A stretch of 64,000 nucleotides of DNA from NCBI GenBank assembly GCA_947561715.1, contig OX387201.1, forward strand, positions 13,840,001 through 13,904,000. The letters are read 5' to 3'. This DNA is from Ascidia mentula. Its lineage: Eukaryota; Chordata; Ascidiacea; Phlebobranchia; Ascidiidae. A model generated the notes under the pieces. That model saw nothing but the letters and a program-made list of their open reading frames with translations, had not been told where the DNA came from and did not search any database. The translations under genes were made by a program, and so were the position numbers. This document shows, in pieces, positions 47,866 to 60,519 of the stretch; the first letter of the stretch is position 1; each line of letters begins with the position of its first letter.

Positions 47866-48302
47866 CTCAAACACGCGGCCGTTGAAGGCATTTTGTGCGG
47901 CCCGTGAAGCATTTTTTGATTCCAAATTGGATTTAAGTTATTCGTTTTAATCAGAACCGGGTAAAATGCTAGTGATACATTTATTGTAAAGTTTAAGAGA
48001 GAAGGCTGCAACATTCTTTTTTCGGAAAGCTGTTGCTATTGTTTATGCAATTGCTATTGTTTCGTTACTGGAAGCCATTGTTCCTTTGCAAGCTAGTTTT
48101 GCAAGTTGGCGATATTAAAACATATACTACAACAGTTCAGAGATCATTGTTAGTTGACAAAATTTTAGCGACACACCGTTTCAACTACAGTTTATTCCAG
48201 TTGTGCAATATTTTTGGTGACAAAAGGTTTTTATAGCGCGGCCCTCGAGTTACTTTGTAAGTTTTAATTTGGCCTTTCGAGAAGTTTGAGTTTGACACCA
48301 CT
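47866..48302. mobile_element. hAT-like non-autonomous element, about 437 bp
   Basis: The left end CAAGGGTCTCAAACACGCGG and right end GAGTTTGACACCACTG form imperfect inverted termini of the CAGNGGT type seen in hAT elements. The flanking octamers AGCTAGAC and AACTACAC agree at 6 of 8 positions, as expected for an old 8-bp target duplication. No transposase. Confidence 0.5.
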
Positions 48303-48760
48303 GAACTACACCAAGAATTTATTTACAGCAAGTCCACGAGACGCTTCGTCAGCCGGATTTGTCTTTGTGTCTACGATCCTCCACTGACCAAGACGTGAGG
48401 CATCTTTGATTTTATCCTAACGATTTGCCACGAATGCTGGAAAGTGCCTGTTGCATTTGCAAATGCTTTGGAGGACTGCAGTCGAATCCGTCCAGAAAAC
48501 AGATTGGCATTCAATCAGTTCCAGCTCTTTCCTCACAAGTTGATCCAGCCTGCAAACTGCCGTTGTCAACCCCAGGCATAAAATCAAACATGTCTTCATG
48601 GGGGCAACACGTTCCTTGTCCATGATGATTGAGTAGTGAAGTCCTCGCTCGACTTCCAACCTCAGAAATGTCTCCGCACCACAAGCTGTAGATGATGTAC
48701 AAACAAGGATCGCTGGCAGCTTCTGCACGATTATGCGCTTTCAATGACGCCACTTAACAA
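48303..48760 (-). mobile_element. BEL/Pao fossil fragment, second copy
   Basis: The same internal pol fragment as at 31754-32143, with the same FWTDSTAVL motif and somewhat more flanking element sequence. It is broken, without terminal repeats, and was brought here by the segmental duplication. Confidence 0.55.
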
Positions 48761-50030
48761 TGGTCTCGCTTTCACACTATCACGTTTCAACGGTTCTAAC
48801 GTTTATCAGCAGTATCTCAGAAACCTGTGGCCGTTTCAATCTATCTTTTTTGCCAGAAATTGCTAAAAGTTATTGTAAATTTATGGTTTAATTTATTTTT
48901 AATTCGGTTTTCTAAGTTACATACAATTTCATATAACAGTTAAAGTAAGTTTACTTGATCTGTTTTTTTTTTTGGCTGTTCACTACATTTAAATTACTAT
49001 TTACATTTAAATGAAACTATCATTGCAAATAGTTAATAAATTCCCAAATATATATAGGCGACAATGTTGTAGAGTAATCCTAAAATCCAATTTTTTATAA
49101 ATGTCGTGCAAACGTTTACTTAGAACATAAAAACATAAACTTACACAATAAGACAATCTATCAAAGTTTCAAACACGCAATGAAAGAAAAAAAATTTTCA
49201 AAAAATTGACAATAGGATCAATGAAAGTGCATCACGTTTACAAACCGCCACGGCAAAGAGTTGTTATATGTTTGCATTTGCAAAATCTACGAAAATTGGT
49301 CGATAACATATACAATATATATAGGCTATCTGTTACCAGTGTAGCTACAGTAAATGCCAGTAAAATATGTTATTTTTTTGCAATAATACACAAATACTAT
49401 TTGTCACAAAAATATCTGTGAATGTTGAAAGTGCATCATAAATACATTAATTTCATTAAAACAATCGGAAATCATTTTAACAAAACAACACATTTTTTGT
49501 TGCATATGTGGATAATGGGATACATTGTAGGATATACCTTACAATCAATATTTTTGCAGCTTTGTAAGCAAAGTTGTGCACCATACCAATACTGAACTTT
49601 TACAGTAGCGGAATATGACATTAGGAAAGTTTAGATATATTTGAACCTCAGTTGAAACGATTATGTAATGTCCTAAGAAGGCACCCCGGTTTAGCGCCGA
49701 ACATCTCATAAGACGGGGTTCTCTTAGAGAAACGCGACCCATCTGCCTTAATAGCCGGCTCTTATTCAAATAGACACAGTAAATTCAAGTTGAACCGTCC
49801 AAAATACATCACATTCACTGCAACATTAAAGCGTGACTAGAGTATGTTGCAATGTTACGTCACAGACGCGTCACAAGCAAGTGGCGGAAAATATAGAGTA
49901 CTTACCCTCGTTGTAACAACGCCGAAAAACGATTTGCGGCATTACCGTTTTTAAATAAATTTGACGACTGTTTGTTCACCAGGGGCAAAATCCTTCCTAT
50001 CAAATAAATGAGTAAAGCAGTCAAGCGAAA

Positions 50031-50375
50031 TAACGACGGTCTGCATTGTAGCTTAAATCGACTTGGCCGCCTATAGTTGAGATATTCGACCTAAACCCAT
50101 TCCGTTTTTAGTATAAAAGTGTGCTTGCACACTTAATTGTATGTAAAGGTCTTTTAAACGAATGATTATTGCATGACCACAAATATTGATTTGTGTTGTA
50201 CTTGATAAATAAATTGCCTAATTTTTGTTATTATTTTTTCGTTAATTTATGACATTCCATTTTATAGGTTTTCTTTTTTAACCTATGTACGTACACCGAC
50301 TATTGTGTTAAGTAACTTAACTTCTTCGTTGCTGTGTGTCACCTGCGGCAGTTGCAGAAAACTGAAGATGCTTTC
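50031..50375. repeat. Repeat shared with 58430-58610 and 62490-62570
   Basis: GCAGTCAAGCGAAATAAC, TTAAATCGACTTGGC and CCCATTCCGTTTTTAGT recur at 58434-58610. A partial inverted match lies near 62490-62550. No coding potential. The string TATAAAAGTGTGCTTG lies near 50112. Confidence 0.6.
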
Positions 50376-52387
50376 AGGCGAATTTTAATTTTCTCTGTGT
50401 CGCTGTGTTGAATTTACACAGAAACACAGACTTATATTCCAATTTACAAACGTACAACACATTACATCATTTATATCTAAACAACTCTTCTTTTATTTTC
50501 AGCAAAATCAAAGACTGACTGACCTATCTTATCCCATGGACCATGCATTCCTGTAATCAAGTCATGTAAATCCTTTTATCGAAGCGACGACTTCATAACA
50601 CAACTGAAAACACCATTAGTTAGCAAATACATTGACCAGGATTTTACCGCTGTTACCATTTATACTTTATGACAAATTCTTCCACATGAAGTAAGTTTAA
50701 AAACGAGTAAATAATAAGGCTAGATTTGTGACCAATTCACCTTATGAGTCGTCCATACCAAGCGCAGTATAGCTTCAAAATGTCTTCACAGCAACAAGTT
50801 TTTTTTACTTTTATTTCCTGTCGAATCGGAACTTTTGGTGATGACGTTGGTAACAAATAGTTCGCATACTCTCAAAAACCACACGATACTATGCGAATTC
50901 ATCATTTCACAAATAACAAATCTGGACTTATATATTAGAATCACTGCTCTGTTCAACATGTAAATGATTGAGTCATTGGAAAATGACGCTGTTGATTTTT
51001 GGTTTAGGATTTCAAAAATAAACAGTCTGTTGTAAGTGAAGGGCAAGTTTTTATCATATTTTTTCTTACAAGAACAAAAAACGGTGACATCACGGAAACC
51101 TCCTCCTATTTCCCGCGCTGTGATCTCACAAACCATTTATCTGTTTCGCTTCGAAATCCAATCAAAAGATTATGTCGCAAAATATTCTGTGCATGACGCA
51201 TTATGTTGCAATCATTATAAAAGACAAATTCGCTTTTGGATAGACTTTAAACAACAATCTCTCACGAATTTGTGTGAAAGTTTTCGGAACAAATGCATTG
51301 TATTTGATGCTGTTTAGTACAAAATCGATTTATTGCTGTCAATTTTTTGACTTTGAATCCAAATCTGCATTCGAGTATGTTGTGAAATTAAGACAAGACT
51401 TGTCTTCTTTTGCTGCACTTGGTGTATTTAAATCCAAATCCAATCGTCCTGGTTTCATTGACGCATCCATATTATATAATCAGTGAATTAAATTCTAATG
51501 ATGTTAATTGTTTATTTCATACATGAGGCTTTAAGTCACTGTAACTGAGGAACAACTGCAAAACACATGGGTCAAAAGGAAACAGTACATACGCCTGGAC
51601 AATAATGAAAAACCACACTGACAGAACAGGTGCGCGACAGCACACAGTCAATCACTCACGCAAGCGTAGAGCGCGCAAGGCTCAGGCCAACTTGCATACC
51701 GCCATTGGTCCAGGCCAATTACCATCATAACAGAGTATGATGCTGTGTGGTAAATATGTCAGGATTCTGAATACTTCGTACCACGACTTGATGCATTCAT
51801 TTTCTATTTTGCACGAAAGTCACTTTAGCTTTTGTCTACGTTCGATTTTAATGCATTTGTGTCTTGAGTCTTCAGATATTACTTTGAGTAACTTTTCTTT
51901 TTAAATGCCTGTGATATTAATGGCCTAGTTTGCAGTCCAGCAAGGAGTTGATGTATTGGCAGCTTCTGTTAGCCTTGGCTTGAAATTCATGTCAAACAAC
52001 AATTTGAAATTATTAAAAACGAAACTACACCGACTCTGACACGTTTCAGCACTTTTGCTATGCTTTGTTGTCGTTAAGCAATGTGAGGAGAGTACGTAAC
52101 AAACTACACATCAATGCGGGGCTGATTCGTATTTTTTTATTTTTTTTAAAGTGTATACTTAAATGGTTAAACGGTGAGCAAGAACACATGCAGCTTTCCA
52201 AATAACGTCATCAAAAATAGTGCACATAAATGTATGTAGCGTTGTTTTTTTTATGTTGACTGGGCAACACCACAGCAGCGAACAACAATATTGTCACTGA
52301 CTTTATCGTGCAGTCGTTGATGACGTGAAAATTTCGCTTCCTTTGAAAGTTGTGACGTCTGACGAATCATATCCGGCTCCAAGTTGG
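50376..52387. repeat. Segmental duplication block X, copy 2
   Basis: Collinear with 26772-28690. It ends abruptly at 52387 inside the conserved CCGGCTCCAAGTTG string, where sequence equivalent to the 3' part of a lectin-like gene begins. No intact gene inside. Confidence 0.8.
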
Positions 52388-52510
52388 TACTTTTCTACCA
52401 TAACTCACTCCCCACAGCACTCACCATTCCCACTATACGAAAGAGATATTTAGATATTAGTCAAGATCACATAATGGGCTCTCACGCCCATAAACTATAT
52501 ACTTCACACA
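52388..52510 (+). pseudogene. 3' remnant of a lectin-like gene (end of exon 3)
   Basis: Matches 44718-44840, the last codons of exon 3 and the 3' flank of lectin-like copy 3, including the codons for the C-terminal ERDI and the stop. Exons 1, 2 and most of exon 3 are missing. The left edge joins promoter-type sequence equivalent to 43320, so about 1.4 kb was deleted. Confidence 0.8.
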
Positions 52511-53072
52511 ATCAATCTATCAGTTTGATCATAATTATATGTGGCGTATATAAGCTTTAACCCATTTCATTCCGTGGTTCGCATTATTTAGTATATAAGA
52601 CACTAAAAACACACCTTTCCATTTCTACAATGCACTTCATTTTATTATTGATACTTGAAACTTCAATAATAAAAGGTTATCATACTCATGTGATGTATTG
52701 AAATGAAAAGTAAGACTTTGGAATGCATTTATTTAGGCAATGAAACATGCGATTTTTCATTGATTTATTTACACAGATTACAGAGGACATGTGTTGTTGC
52801 ACCAAGAGACTGAATGTACCAAAACTGCTAATATCCATGCCACGTCTTTGCAGTGTAACAATTTTATGATCGTATATCTAACAAGTAGAATAAATGACTT
52901 GTTATCAACAATTTTGGTCCAATAAACGAAAACACGGCAACTTTAAAAAAAGCACGAACAGCAATATCATGTTTTGCAGTTAAAAGTAAGCAAGTTTTTT
53001 GCAAATGACAGTAAAATGCAAAATTGTTGCGCAATATTTTACATCAATACAATATCTATCGTTGTCACTTGT

Positions 53073-54755
53073 TTATTCCAAACACATTAATTTGATTCCT
53101 GAAGTTTTGTGAGGCTCTGGTGCGTCTTGAAGAACTTTCTTGTTGGACACTGGGTCCACATACGCCATGTAATCAACTCTTTTGATGCATTTTGCTCCAA
53201 GGTTTGCGAGAGCCTTTGCCGTGAATGCTGATGTGCATATAACAAAATAAAACTTGCATCCTTCTTGTTTCGAAATTTCCATTCGCCTACATTAGTAAAG
53301 ATAGATGTAAATTCCTGATATATCTTGTATCGCATACGTTTTCTAAGATCTATTTTTGGAAGTATAGTATTTTTTTACTTTAACTAACACAGTCTTTTAA
53401 ACCAGAACTACAAATTTTTTAATGTCCCATAGAAACTTAATTCTTACTTTTTGTACAAAGCTTCTGCAATTCCCATGTTGTTGTATTTCTTTCTGACACT
53501 CATCAACATTCCACTGATGTACTGATAATCCTCTGCTCGCGGTTTGACGTCTTTTGTCATGTAGTCGATTAACTAAACAGGAGAATAGATTTCAATTACG
53601 GAATAAATGTTCGACGGGTTTGTAAACATTGATTGAAAACCAGAATTGTTGAACTCATCTTTACAAGTAATTTTTTGATTAGAAAAACTTTTAGGGGATT
53701 TTCAATTGAATTAACTTTCTTTCTTAAGTGTAAAATGTAGTCATGACACCTTTGTGTGGCTGCACACTATATGCTTCTAGTGATAAGGCTTTATTGCAGG
53801 ATGACAAAGGCAAACCTGCGTCAAATCACAATTCGGTTTGGGAAACATGATTTTGCAAACGCTAAATGTTTTGGCTAATTAAGCCAAACATTGAATGTTA
53901 CATGTTTTATTATTGATCAATAGCTAGTATAGACTGGTGAGCGCCAACAAACTGCATGGAAAACGGACTCAGTTGTGCTTCAATTTTATATGAATTAACC
54001 TTAATTTTCGGCATGTAATTGTGTAAAATCACAAAACATGAGATTATAATAAACAGTACTGGGATCCAAATGTGCCGCAACCCCCAAAATTGGAAACCTT
54101 TGGTATGGAAGCATCTCTGCGACCTTGTCTTTACGTTCGGTATATAGTGTTAGAAGTTATTTTACAGGTCAGGGTTAGGTTGTTTTGTGTGACTAACCTC
54201 AAATAATTGACGAATTTTCAGAGACTCTTTTACATCATCAGGTTGTTCGGAATCACGTCCATACACGATGCAGACTCCACTCATTTCACCAGTTTCTTTG
54301 TCATAAGCACATAGTGCCGGTCGTTTGAGATAATAATCCTGTTCACACGAAAGTTTATACAACTGGTAGAATTCCAATCAGGTAAACATTTTTAACATTG
54401 TGAAATTGTGGTGACATTCCGCAGGATGTTGCCATCAGTGATCGTAACCGTATTTAAAATGTTTGTGCAATTTTGATGGATATGTAATTTGGATCACATG
54501 TGATATTGCAAAATATATTTTTTTGGACCAAATACCACAAGGTCTGTGCAAGTTTTTTAAAACATCACCAACCTTCATCAAATTAACAAAGACATTAATA
54601 TCGTCTTCCGAAAGCTGCAGAGTCGCTGAAACTGTCTCTCGACGACAGAAATCCGTTCGAATTATGTCGCAGATTTCTGGGATGTCGTTATTATTTGTCA
54701 ATCTCCAACATGTCGCATGCTCTGATTTTCGTAAATGCAAAAGGTTTTCACTCAT
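53073..54755 (-). CDS. GNAT-family N-acetyltransferase, complete, copy 3
   Basis: Exons 54573-54755, 54198-54362, 53448-53572 and 53073-53286 on the minus strand, all in frame, 228 residues. Nearly identical in plan to the gene at 45344-46733. N-terminus MSENLLHLRKSEHATCWRLT; motif A region MLMSVRKKYNNMGIAEALYK; C-terminus PHKTSGIKLMCLE. As in copy 2, N stands where Q/R is usual in the acetyl-CoA loop. Substitutions are spread over the protein with no break, which suggests both complete copies are under selection (inference). Substrate unknown; cytosolic by lack of a signal peptide. Confidence 0.85.
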
Positions 54756-54879
54756 TTTGTCTACAGAGTTACTCCAATCCTACAAAAGCGATCAAGTATT
54801 TGTATCCTGTGTTAAGGTCTGTTGGCTTTGTACATTTAACTTGATAAGCGTGCAACTTTTATTGCTTAAGTAAAACTCA

Positions 54880-55338
54880 TCAAAAAAACACTAACAGTGG
54901 CCGCTCAAATGTACAATGAATTATAAACGAAGAACGTATCATGCTGTTTAAAAGTGACTCTATTACATCATAATCTCAATTATTGTTTATGCATCAGAAA
55001 CACATGCAAGTATATACAAGATATATTGCAACAATATATATCATCTATAACCTGTACGGCTAATAAACAAACCCAACAAAGGCACCACTTTTAAGCACTC
55101 GCCTCCAGTATGTAGGTTGGCTATAAGCACGAAATTGTCGGCATGCCCTTGCCATGCTTTTCACGAGAGTTTGCCAACTGTAATATTTTTATTGGGTAAC
55201 TGCATGATATGCGGGGGGCGAACTCCTTTGATAATGGCCGAACACCACAAACTGCCGGTGCTAGCATACTGGACGGCACTCTGACCAGCGAGTGACCTAC
55301 CCGTTACTCGTCTTTGACACCAACAAGCTTTTGGCACC
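54880..55338. other. Intergenic and repeat-derived sequence
   Basis: Around 55240-55310 it carries a diverged copy of the GGCACTCTGACTGA-type fold-back sequence seen at 30560-30715. The rest is unrecognised. Confidence 0.4.
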
Positions 55339-55668
55339 TTGTTTTCTCTCAAAGACCTTGAATCAACGCTAACACGATCTAACTATGTTTACCGTATCGC
55401 GTGTTCTTGTGGTTCAACATACATTAGCCAGACAAGACGAAACCTTGTCACGAGACATATGGAGCACATGACGAGCCCTTCTTCGGATGTTTGTCAACAT
55501 ATTGTTCCTCATCCAACGCACAGGGTCGACTTTAACAACCCAAAAATCCCTGGACAGATTGAAGGAAAACGGCGTCTCTCTTTTTTGGAAACAATTTACA
55601 TCCAAAAAATTTACCCACTGTTAAATGCCGATAAATCCTCTGTACCATTACGACTTTTTGACATATAA
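55339..55668 (+). mobile_element. Penelope-like GIY-YIG endonuclease fragment, second lineage
   Basis: The plus-strand frame encodes SNYVYRIACSCGSTYISQTR, then NLVTRHMEH, CQHIVPHPTHRVDFNNPKI and LSFLETIYIQKIYPLLNADK. This is the C-terminal GIY-YIG module of a Penelope-like element, clearly different from the one at 38238-38520 (CSCG in place of CKDCGG). No RT is attached, so it is a 5'-truncated remnant. Confidence 0.7.
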
Positions 55669-56847
55669 ACCTCCCTAGGTCGACAACAAATCGAAAACAA
55701 TCGAAACGTCTGTAGCATGAAGTTCTCTACTGAGTATATGACAACGTTGTTGAGAAACCGGAATGTTGAGCAACCGACATTCATTAATAAGGTCAGCCAA
55801 ATCATCGTATTTAAATGCAACAATTTCGTTAGTCAAACAACGCAAATTTCCAGCCATATTTTTTATCTTAAATGCTACAATAAAAGAATGTATTTTGAAT
55901 TGACCTATAAGAAATATCATTCGCAAATTTACGTTAGGAAACGTTACACTAACTTTTATACAAACCAATCAACATGGTTTCAATCAATCTACTTCGTCAT
56001 TGAGCTTCATGTTAAGTTTCTTTTAACGGCTGAGCGACTGTCTGCAACGTTGCGCAGTTTGACTCAATCGGTGCCACTTTGGATTGTGCAATCGAGCGGC
56101 AACAATACAGTATGCAACCAGTAAATGTTATGATACAATTTCGCCACCAATGACTTCAACACTTTGCAAAGCATTTTTGCATTTACCATTCGTACAAAAT
56201 TTGAATAAGGTTTTTGATATCAATCATATATTATTATGCATGTTGATAATAATACAAACGACAACGATTTCCAGTTAACCTGTAGTGTGTTGATTGAAAA
56301 CCAACATTATCAAAGTTTTTACAAGCACTTGCTTGTGTACCACATGATTACAAATAATATTAGTCGCACTATAAAATAAATAAAATAATATATTTAAATT
56401 TTAACTAAACACACTGCTTCCCTATAAAATTTTTCACATTTATTTGACCTGATTGCATCCACACACTATCCTCTCCTTCCCCAAAACCATGGATTGACTT
56501 TCAGCAAAAGGATCATGACGTCACTTTAAATTTGACTGATCACACTTGAACTACGTTGACACAAACTGACAACAAATCTTATTAGTATCCTCAATGCAGA
56601 GGTTGCCAATAGTCAAGACTTCAAATAAAAATCTCCAGTAGTATTTCCAATGTTTTACATTTCAAAATCTTTTGGACACAAAACGTTATTTTGCGATAAT
56701 CATGTTACTGCATATGATGCACTTTATCACTACATAATTTCACACAATGCAAAGTTTTTCGTTTTGAAGATCTGAATAATATAGCACAACGCCGATTTTT
56801 TTTTATGTAACCTACCAGCCAACTGCTTCGCATTTCAGTTTCGGTTT
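55669..56847. other. Intergenic, AT-rich, no gene recognised
   Basis: A frame of 135 codons at 55717-56124 has no recognisable domain, biased AT-rich composition and an overlapping frame on the other strand. It starts just after the Penelope-like fragment and may be element flank. Confidence 0.4.
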
Positions 56848-57103
56848 ATGGATGGCCCAAACTTAAATCGCCCTTTTTCGCATGAAAAGCATCGAAAAGA
56901 AGTTTCTCGCAACCGTTTGCAACAACAAGCCCTGGTGGCTGGAGCAATTTTCTCTGAAGTACGTCACACGTTCGTTTTCATAGCTTTACAAGCGATATTG
57001 TAAACTTTTTTAAATGCACGGTTTGAGATCTTTGTGCTAATATCCTGATCAATGATAGAGTTTTCATTTACAGTTCATCTTGAGTGACCTTGTATTGGCG
57101 TAA
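56848..57103 (+). CDS. Putative two-exon gene for a 46-residue protein
   Basis: Exon 1 56848-56958 starts MDGPNLNRPFSHEKHRKEVS and ends at GAA|GTACGT. Exon 2 57074-57103 follows a TTTACAG acceptor and ends FILSDLVLA before TAA. A strong acceptor (TTTCAG) lies ten bases before the ATG, the usual place for spliced-leader addition in Ciona. The product is basic and rich in H, K, R and Q, with a hydrophobic C-terminal third. I do not recognise the family. It could be a chance arrangement, or the exons may belong to a longer gene. Confidence 0.4.
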
Positions 57104-58189
57104 GAATACAAATCGACGCTATTTAATACCAAATCCACGTAATGTGAGTAACATAGAAAAACAAGTTGTTTCAAACGAGTTTAAAATAGAGAAAGTGCAG
57201 TGCTTAGTTAAACCCACTGCCACTCTGCGTGCTAGTTTGCACAACGAAGTTCACGAACGTTGCACAACCGAGACTCTGCAGAAATCCTTGTTGTTTAAAA
57301 TCAGTGGAGCGAAAAGCGTCACCGAATAGTTGCCACCGTAGCCGTGTAATGTATATCTGAACACTGCAAACCAAAAACAGATATTCAGTGCTAGTAAATT
57401 ACTTTACATACGATATTTACACCAAATTTTATTTCTTATACTTGGTTACCCAAGTAATATAACACAGTGTCAACATTTGGGTGCATGCTTTTTCTCGCTT
57501 AGATGACAAATCGAAAAATATTGACCAACGAAATTTAACAGACTTAAGTTGCCTGCATTGTAAGCCGTCCAACAAGCTAAAATTCAAGTTTGCTTTGTGG
57601 AAAATTGGATATTCGTAATTTCACACCAGCAAGCAGGATGCAAGGAAACGCAAGGTGGGAAATCCTTGAACTGAAGCACATAAAAGTCTGTCAGGTTGTA
57701 CATTTATTTCGAACCTTTTGTTATCCTTTAACACAGAATAGTGAAGTAATGTACATGCCTTTAAATCAGAACCTCTGATATAGAGCAATTGGTGCGCGAC
57801 ATAAAGTGCTGCCATGAGAAAAAGGGCTTGTGCGACGAGTAGGCATCGGCAATGACGGTTCGGTGTTCGTGTGTTGTGTCTACTGCGGTGAACCACTGTA
57901 GCTGCATTAGGTATATCTGAACACTGCAAGCCAAAAACAGACATTCGATGCTATAACTTTACATGCGGTATTTATACCAAACTTTATTTCGATTTTTGAA
58001 TGTTTTTTTTTATTGTGTTATCCAACCTGACTTCAATTGAAAATCTGATGTTAAAACTAAGGAAATATTTTATTTATCATGATTAATCAGTTGACGAATT
58101 ATACACACGTTATAATAACTACACATTCGATATACGAATGCAGTGAACTAAAACTCGAAGTGTGAAGCTAAGCGAAGGTCTTGTTTCAC
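57104..58189. repeat. Direct repeat pair, 57345-57430 and 57905-57985
   Basis: Both parts contain GTATATCTGAACACTGCAA, CCAAAAACAGA and ACCAAA(T/C)TTTATTTC. The spacing is about 560 bp. The frames between (57590-57778, 57621-57944) are not recognised. Confidence 0.6.
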
Positions 58190-60515
58190 AACCGCGACTC
58201 CACGTGAGTGCTGCTTAGGTAAATTCAGTGGAGCAGAAAGTATCATTGAATAGCTACAATTTTACTGTACGCTACACAGAAAAGCTTTATGCGCAACACG
58301 AACATGATGTTAAGTAAGCAACAGACGATATATATTCATTACCCAATGTCCTATAACCTTACTTGCATTTGTATTTAGCAATAAAGCAATCTCTGCCTTA
58401 TGAGACAATTAACTCAATATGACTGAGTGCAGTCAAGCGAAATAACCGCGGTTGTGGTTAAATTAACGACTGTGTCTCTTTGCATTGCAGCTTAAATCGA
58501 CTTGGCTGCCTAATGTTTGAATGTTCGACCTAAACCCATTCCGTTTTTAGTTTTAAAGTGTGCTTGGACACTTAGTTCTATGTAAAGGTCTTTTAAACGA
58601 ATGAGTTTTGTATACTTGATAAATTTTCATAATGATTTGAGATACACATTCCATTTTTTAAGAGGAAATGTATTCTAGGTTACTACCAACATGTGCGTTA
58701 TGGCTTTCACATGGAGCGCTTCAAATCAAGTTAATGTGAAAAGTTACCTTGCGCAATATAATATTAACCAATGCCAATTTACGCGTAACCTAGGTATTTT
58801 CTGAATCGAACTGGTTATCCGAACCCGGCCGGATATTCACAAATATTACTAAGAGGTCCCAGCCTTAAAAAATGCTTTACAACGTATAATCTTTAAGTAC
58901 GCAAATGAATTTAATAAGTAGGCGGAACCACATTACAAACGAGTTAGATTTTTATATCACAAATATGAACATTCGTCTGTGTGACTAATAAAATACCTCA
59001 ACAAAGCATAATCTTTGGTTTTTAACAGTTTTTTGCCTTGCTGGTAAAAAGCACACTTTAATTATGGTTAGGAAACTACTGAAAACAAACTATCCGACCC
59101 AATTAATCAATAAATATTCCGATCCTGTCTGACAGGATAATTTGTAACTGGGAACATCACTATCGTACCCTTTGCATAAATTATACTTTGCATGTTGTAC
59201 ATAACGTTCAAAGCAAAATACAAAGTTTGTCTGCGGTTGTCAGGAGTGCCTGTTTGGATTTTACGGAGTTAAGCTACAAACATATATATTATGCAAATCA
59301 AAATAAACGCCTTTGGAAACGTAAAGGTTTTGGGAACGTGTAAAGTGAGCGATACCGAGAACACAACCAATCACAACTAAACGCTACGACACTTCATTTC
59401 ACGACACATTAACCTTCTCTGTATTTTCAAAACCGACACGGGTCAAACTAACGACAATGGGCCCGGTTAGTCAAAGTTTCTGCAACCCACAAACCAACAC
59501 AAGTTGTATTGCATTGCTAAACATTGAAAGTGACCAAATGTCTTCTTTACGCGCTGTCAACTGAATACAATTTGCCTTGAATCCAAACCTTGAAAGAGTT
59601 TTCAATAAATTTGTAAAACTAATGCCCGTGGAACGATGTGGATGAATCGTGTGCTACTGTCGAACAAATGTTTGCTTTTGCAAATATTTGTCACAATTAA
59701 AACAACAAGTTCACACAAACTCTGCACAAATTGAGATTGGGTCGTATATTATTGCAATACGCACTAACTTACACATTTGAAGTGTGCTGACGTTACTTTC
59801 AACATTTTTCCGCACTGAATTGAATTGTCGTTATATAATTGGCTGCTCAACGTGAACGAATGAATTTATGGTAGATTGTCCTACATGTCTGCATCACCCG
59901 CAAAAATTTCAGTTTAACATTTTTTTTTAAGTTTATTGTATTTTGTTGGTGGATTAAAAACTAACCAACTAACTAAACATTGTGGCGAAACTGATTATTA
60001 GGCTTTTCGTGGCGGTTCTCTTGTTTTTGACTTTGCGTTGATTCGTGATGTCATTTTTTATTTTGCAACGCAATAAAGCAGGACATCGCTTTGCATGGTT
60101 ACTTGTTTCCATATTCTTTCTAGCACATGTAATTTATGTCAGTGGCTAACTACTTATCGCATGCCATCTACGTATAGAATTTTTTTTTTTAAATATATGT
60201 TAGAGATATGTTAACCAAACTTGCCCACCACCATTTTTTAAAAAAATACCCTATGGACAACCTACAAATTCTGTTGTTTAGTGTAGGTCAGCTTGCATTT
60301 GACATTTGCACAAAATTAACTTTACATTCTTATGAAAGCCATGTATTTATACGTACATCATTTTATTTTGTAGTTTCTCAGGCAGTTTGAACAAATCTTT
60401 GCCTACAAACGTTTACTTTGTTTAGTGAGTGTTTGATTATGAGTGAATTGCATGACAGTTATAAACAGCATAGGCTTTGTAGTATGACGAAAAATACAAC
60501 TTGGACAATATATCG
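58190..60515. repeat. Left arm of an inverted segmental duplication
   Basis: Parts of this stretch return in inverted orientation on the far side of the lectin-like copy at 61350: 58190-58480 and 58920-59035 match 62820-62330, and 60220-60372 matches 62275-62122. The middle (59050-60200) has no counterpart and no gene that I can recognise. Confidence 0.65.
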
Positions 60516-60519
60516 TTAA

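Larger units (their letters stand above)
45895..50030. repeat. Segmental duplication block Y, copy 2
   Basis: Same-orientation copy of 29055-33425. Order inside: GNAT exons 2 and 1, the fold-back at 47620-47730, hAT-like element 47866-48302, BEL/Pao fossil piece, and AT-rich flank ending in the CAGGGGCAAAATCC string near 49980. Here the GNAT gene continues to the left and is complete. Confidence 0.85.
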
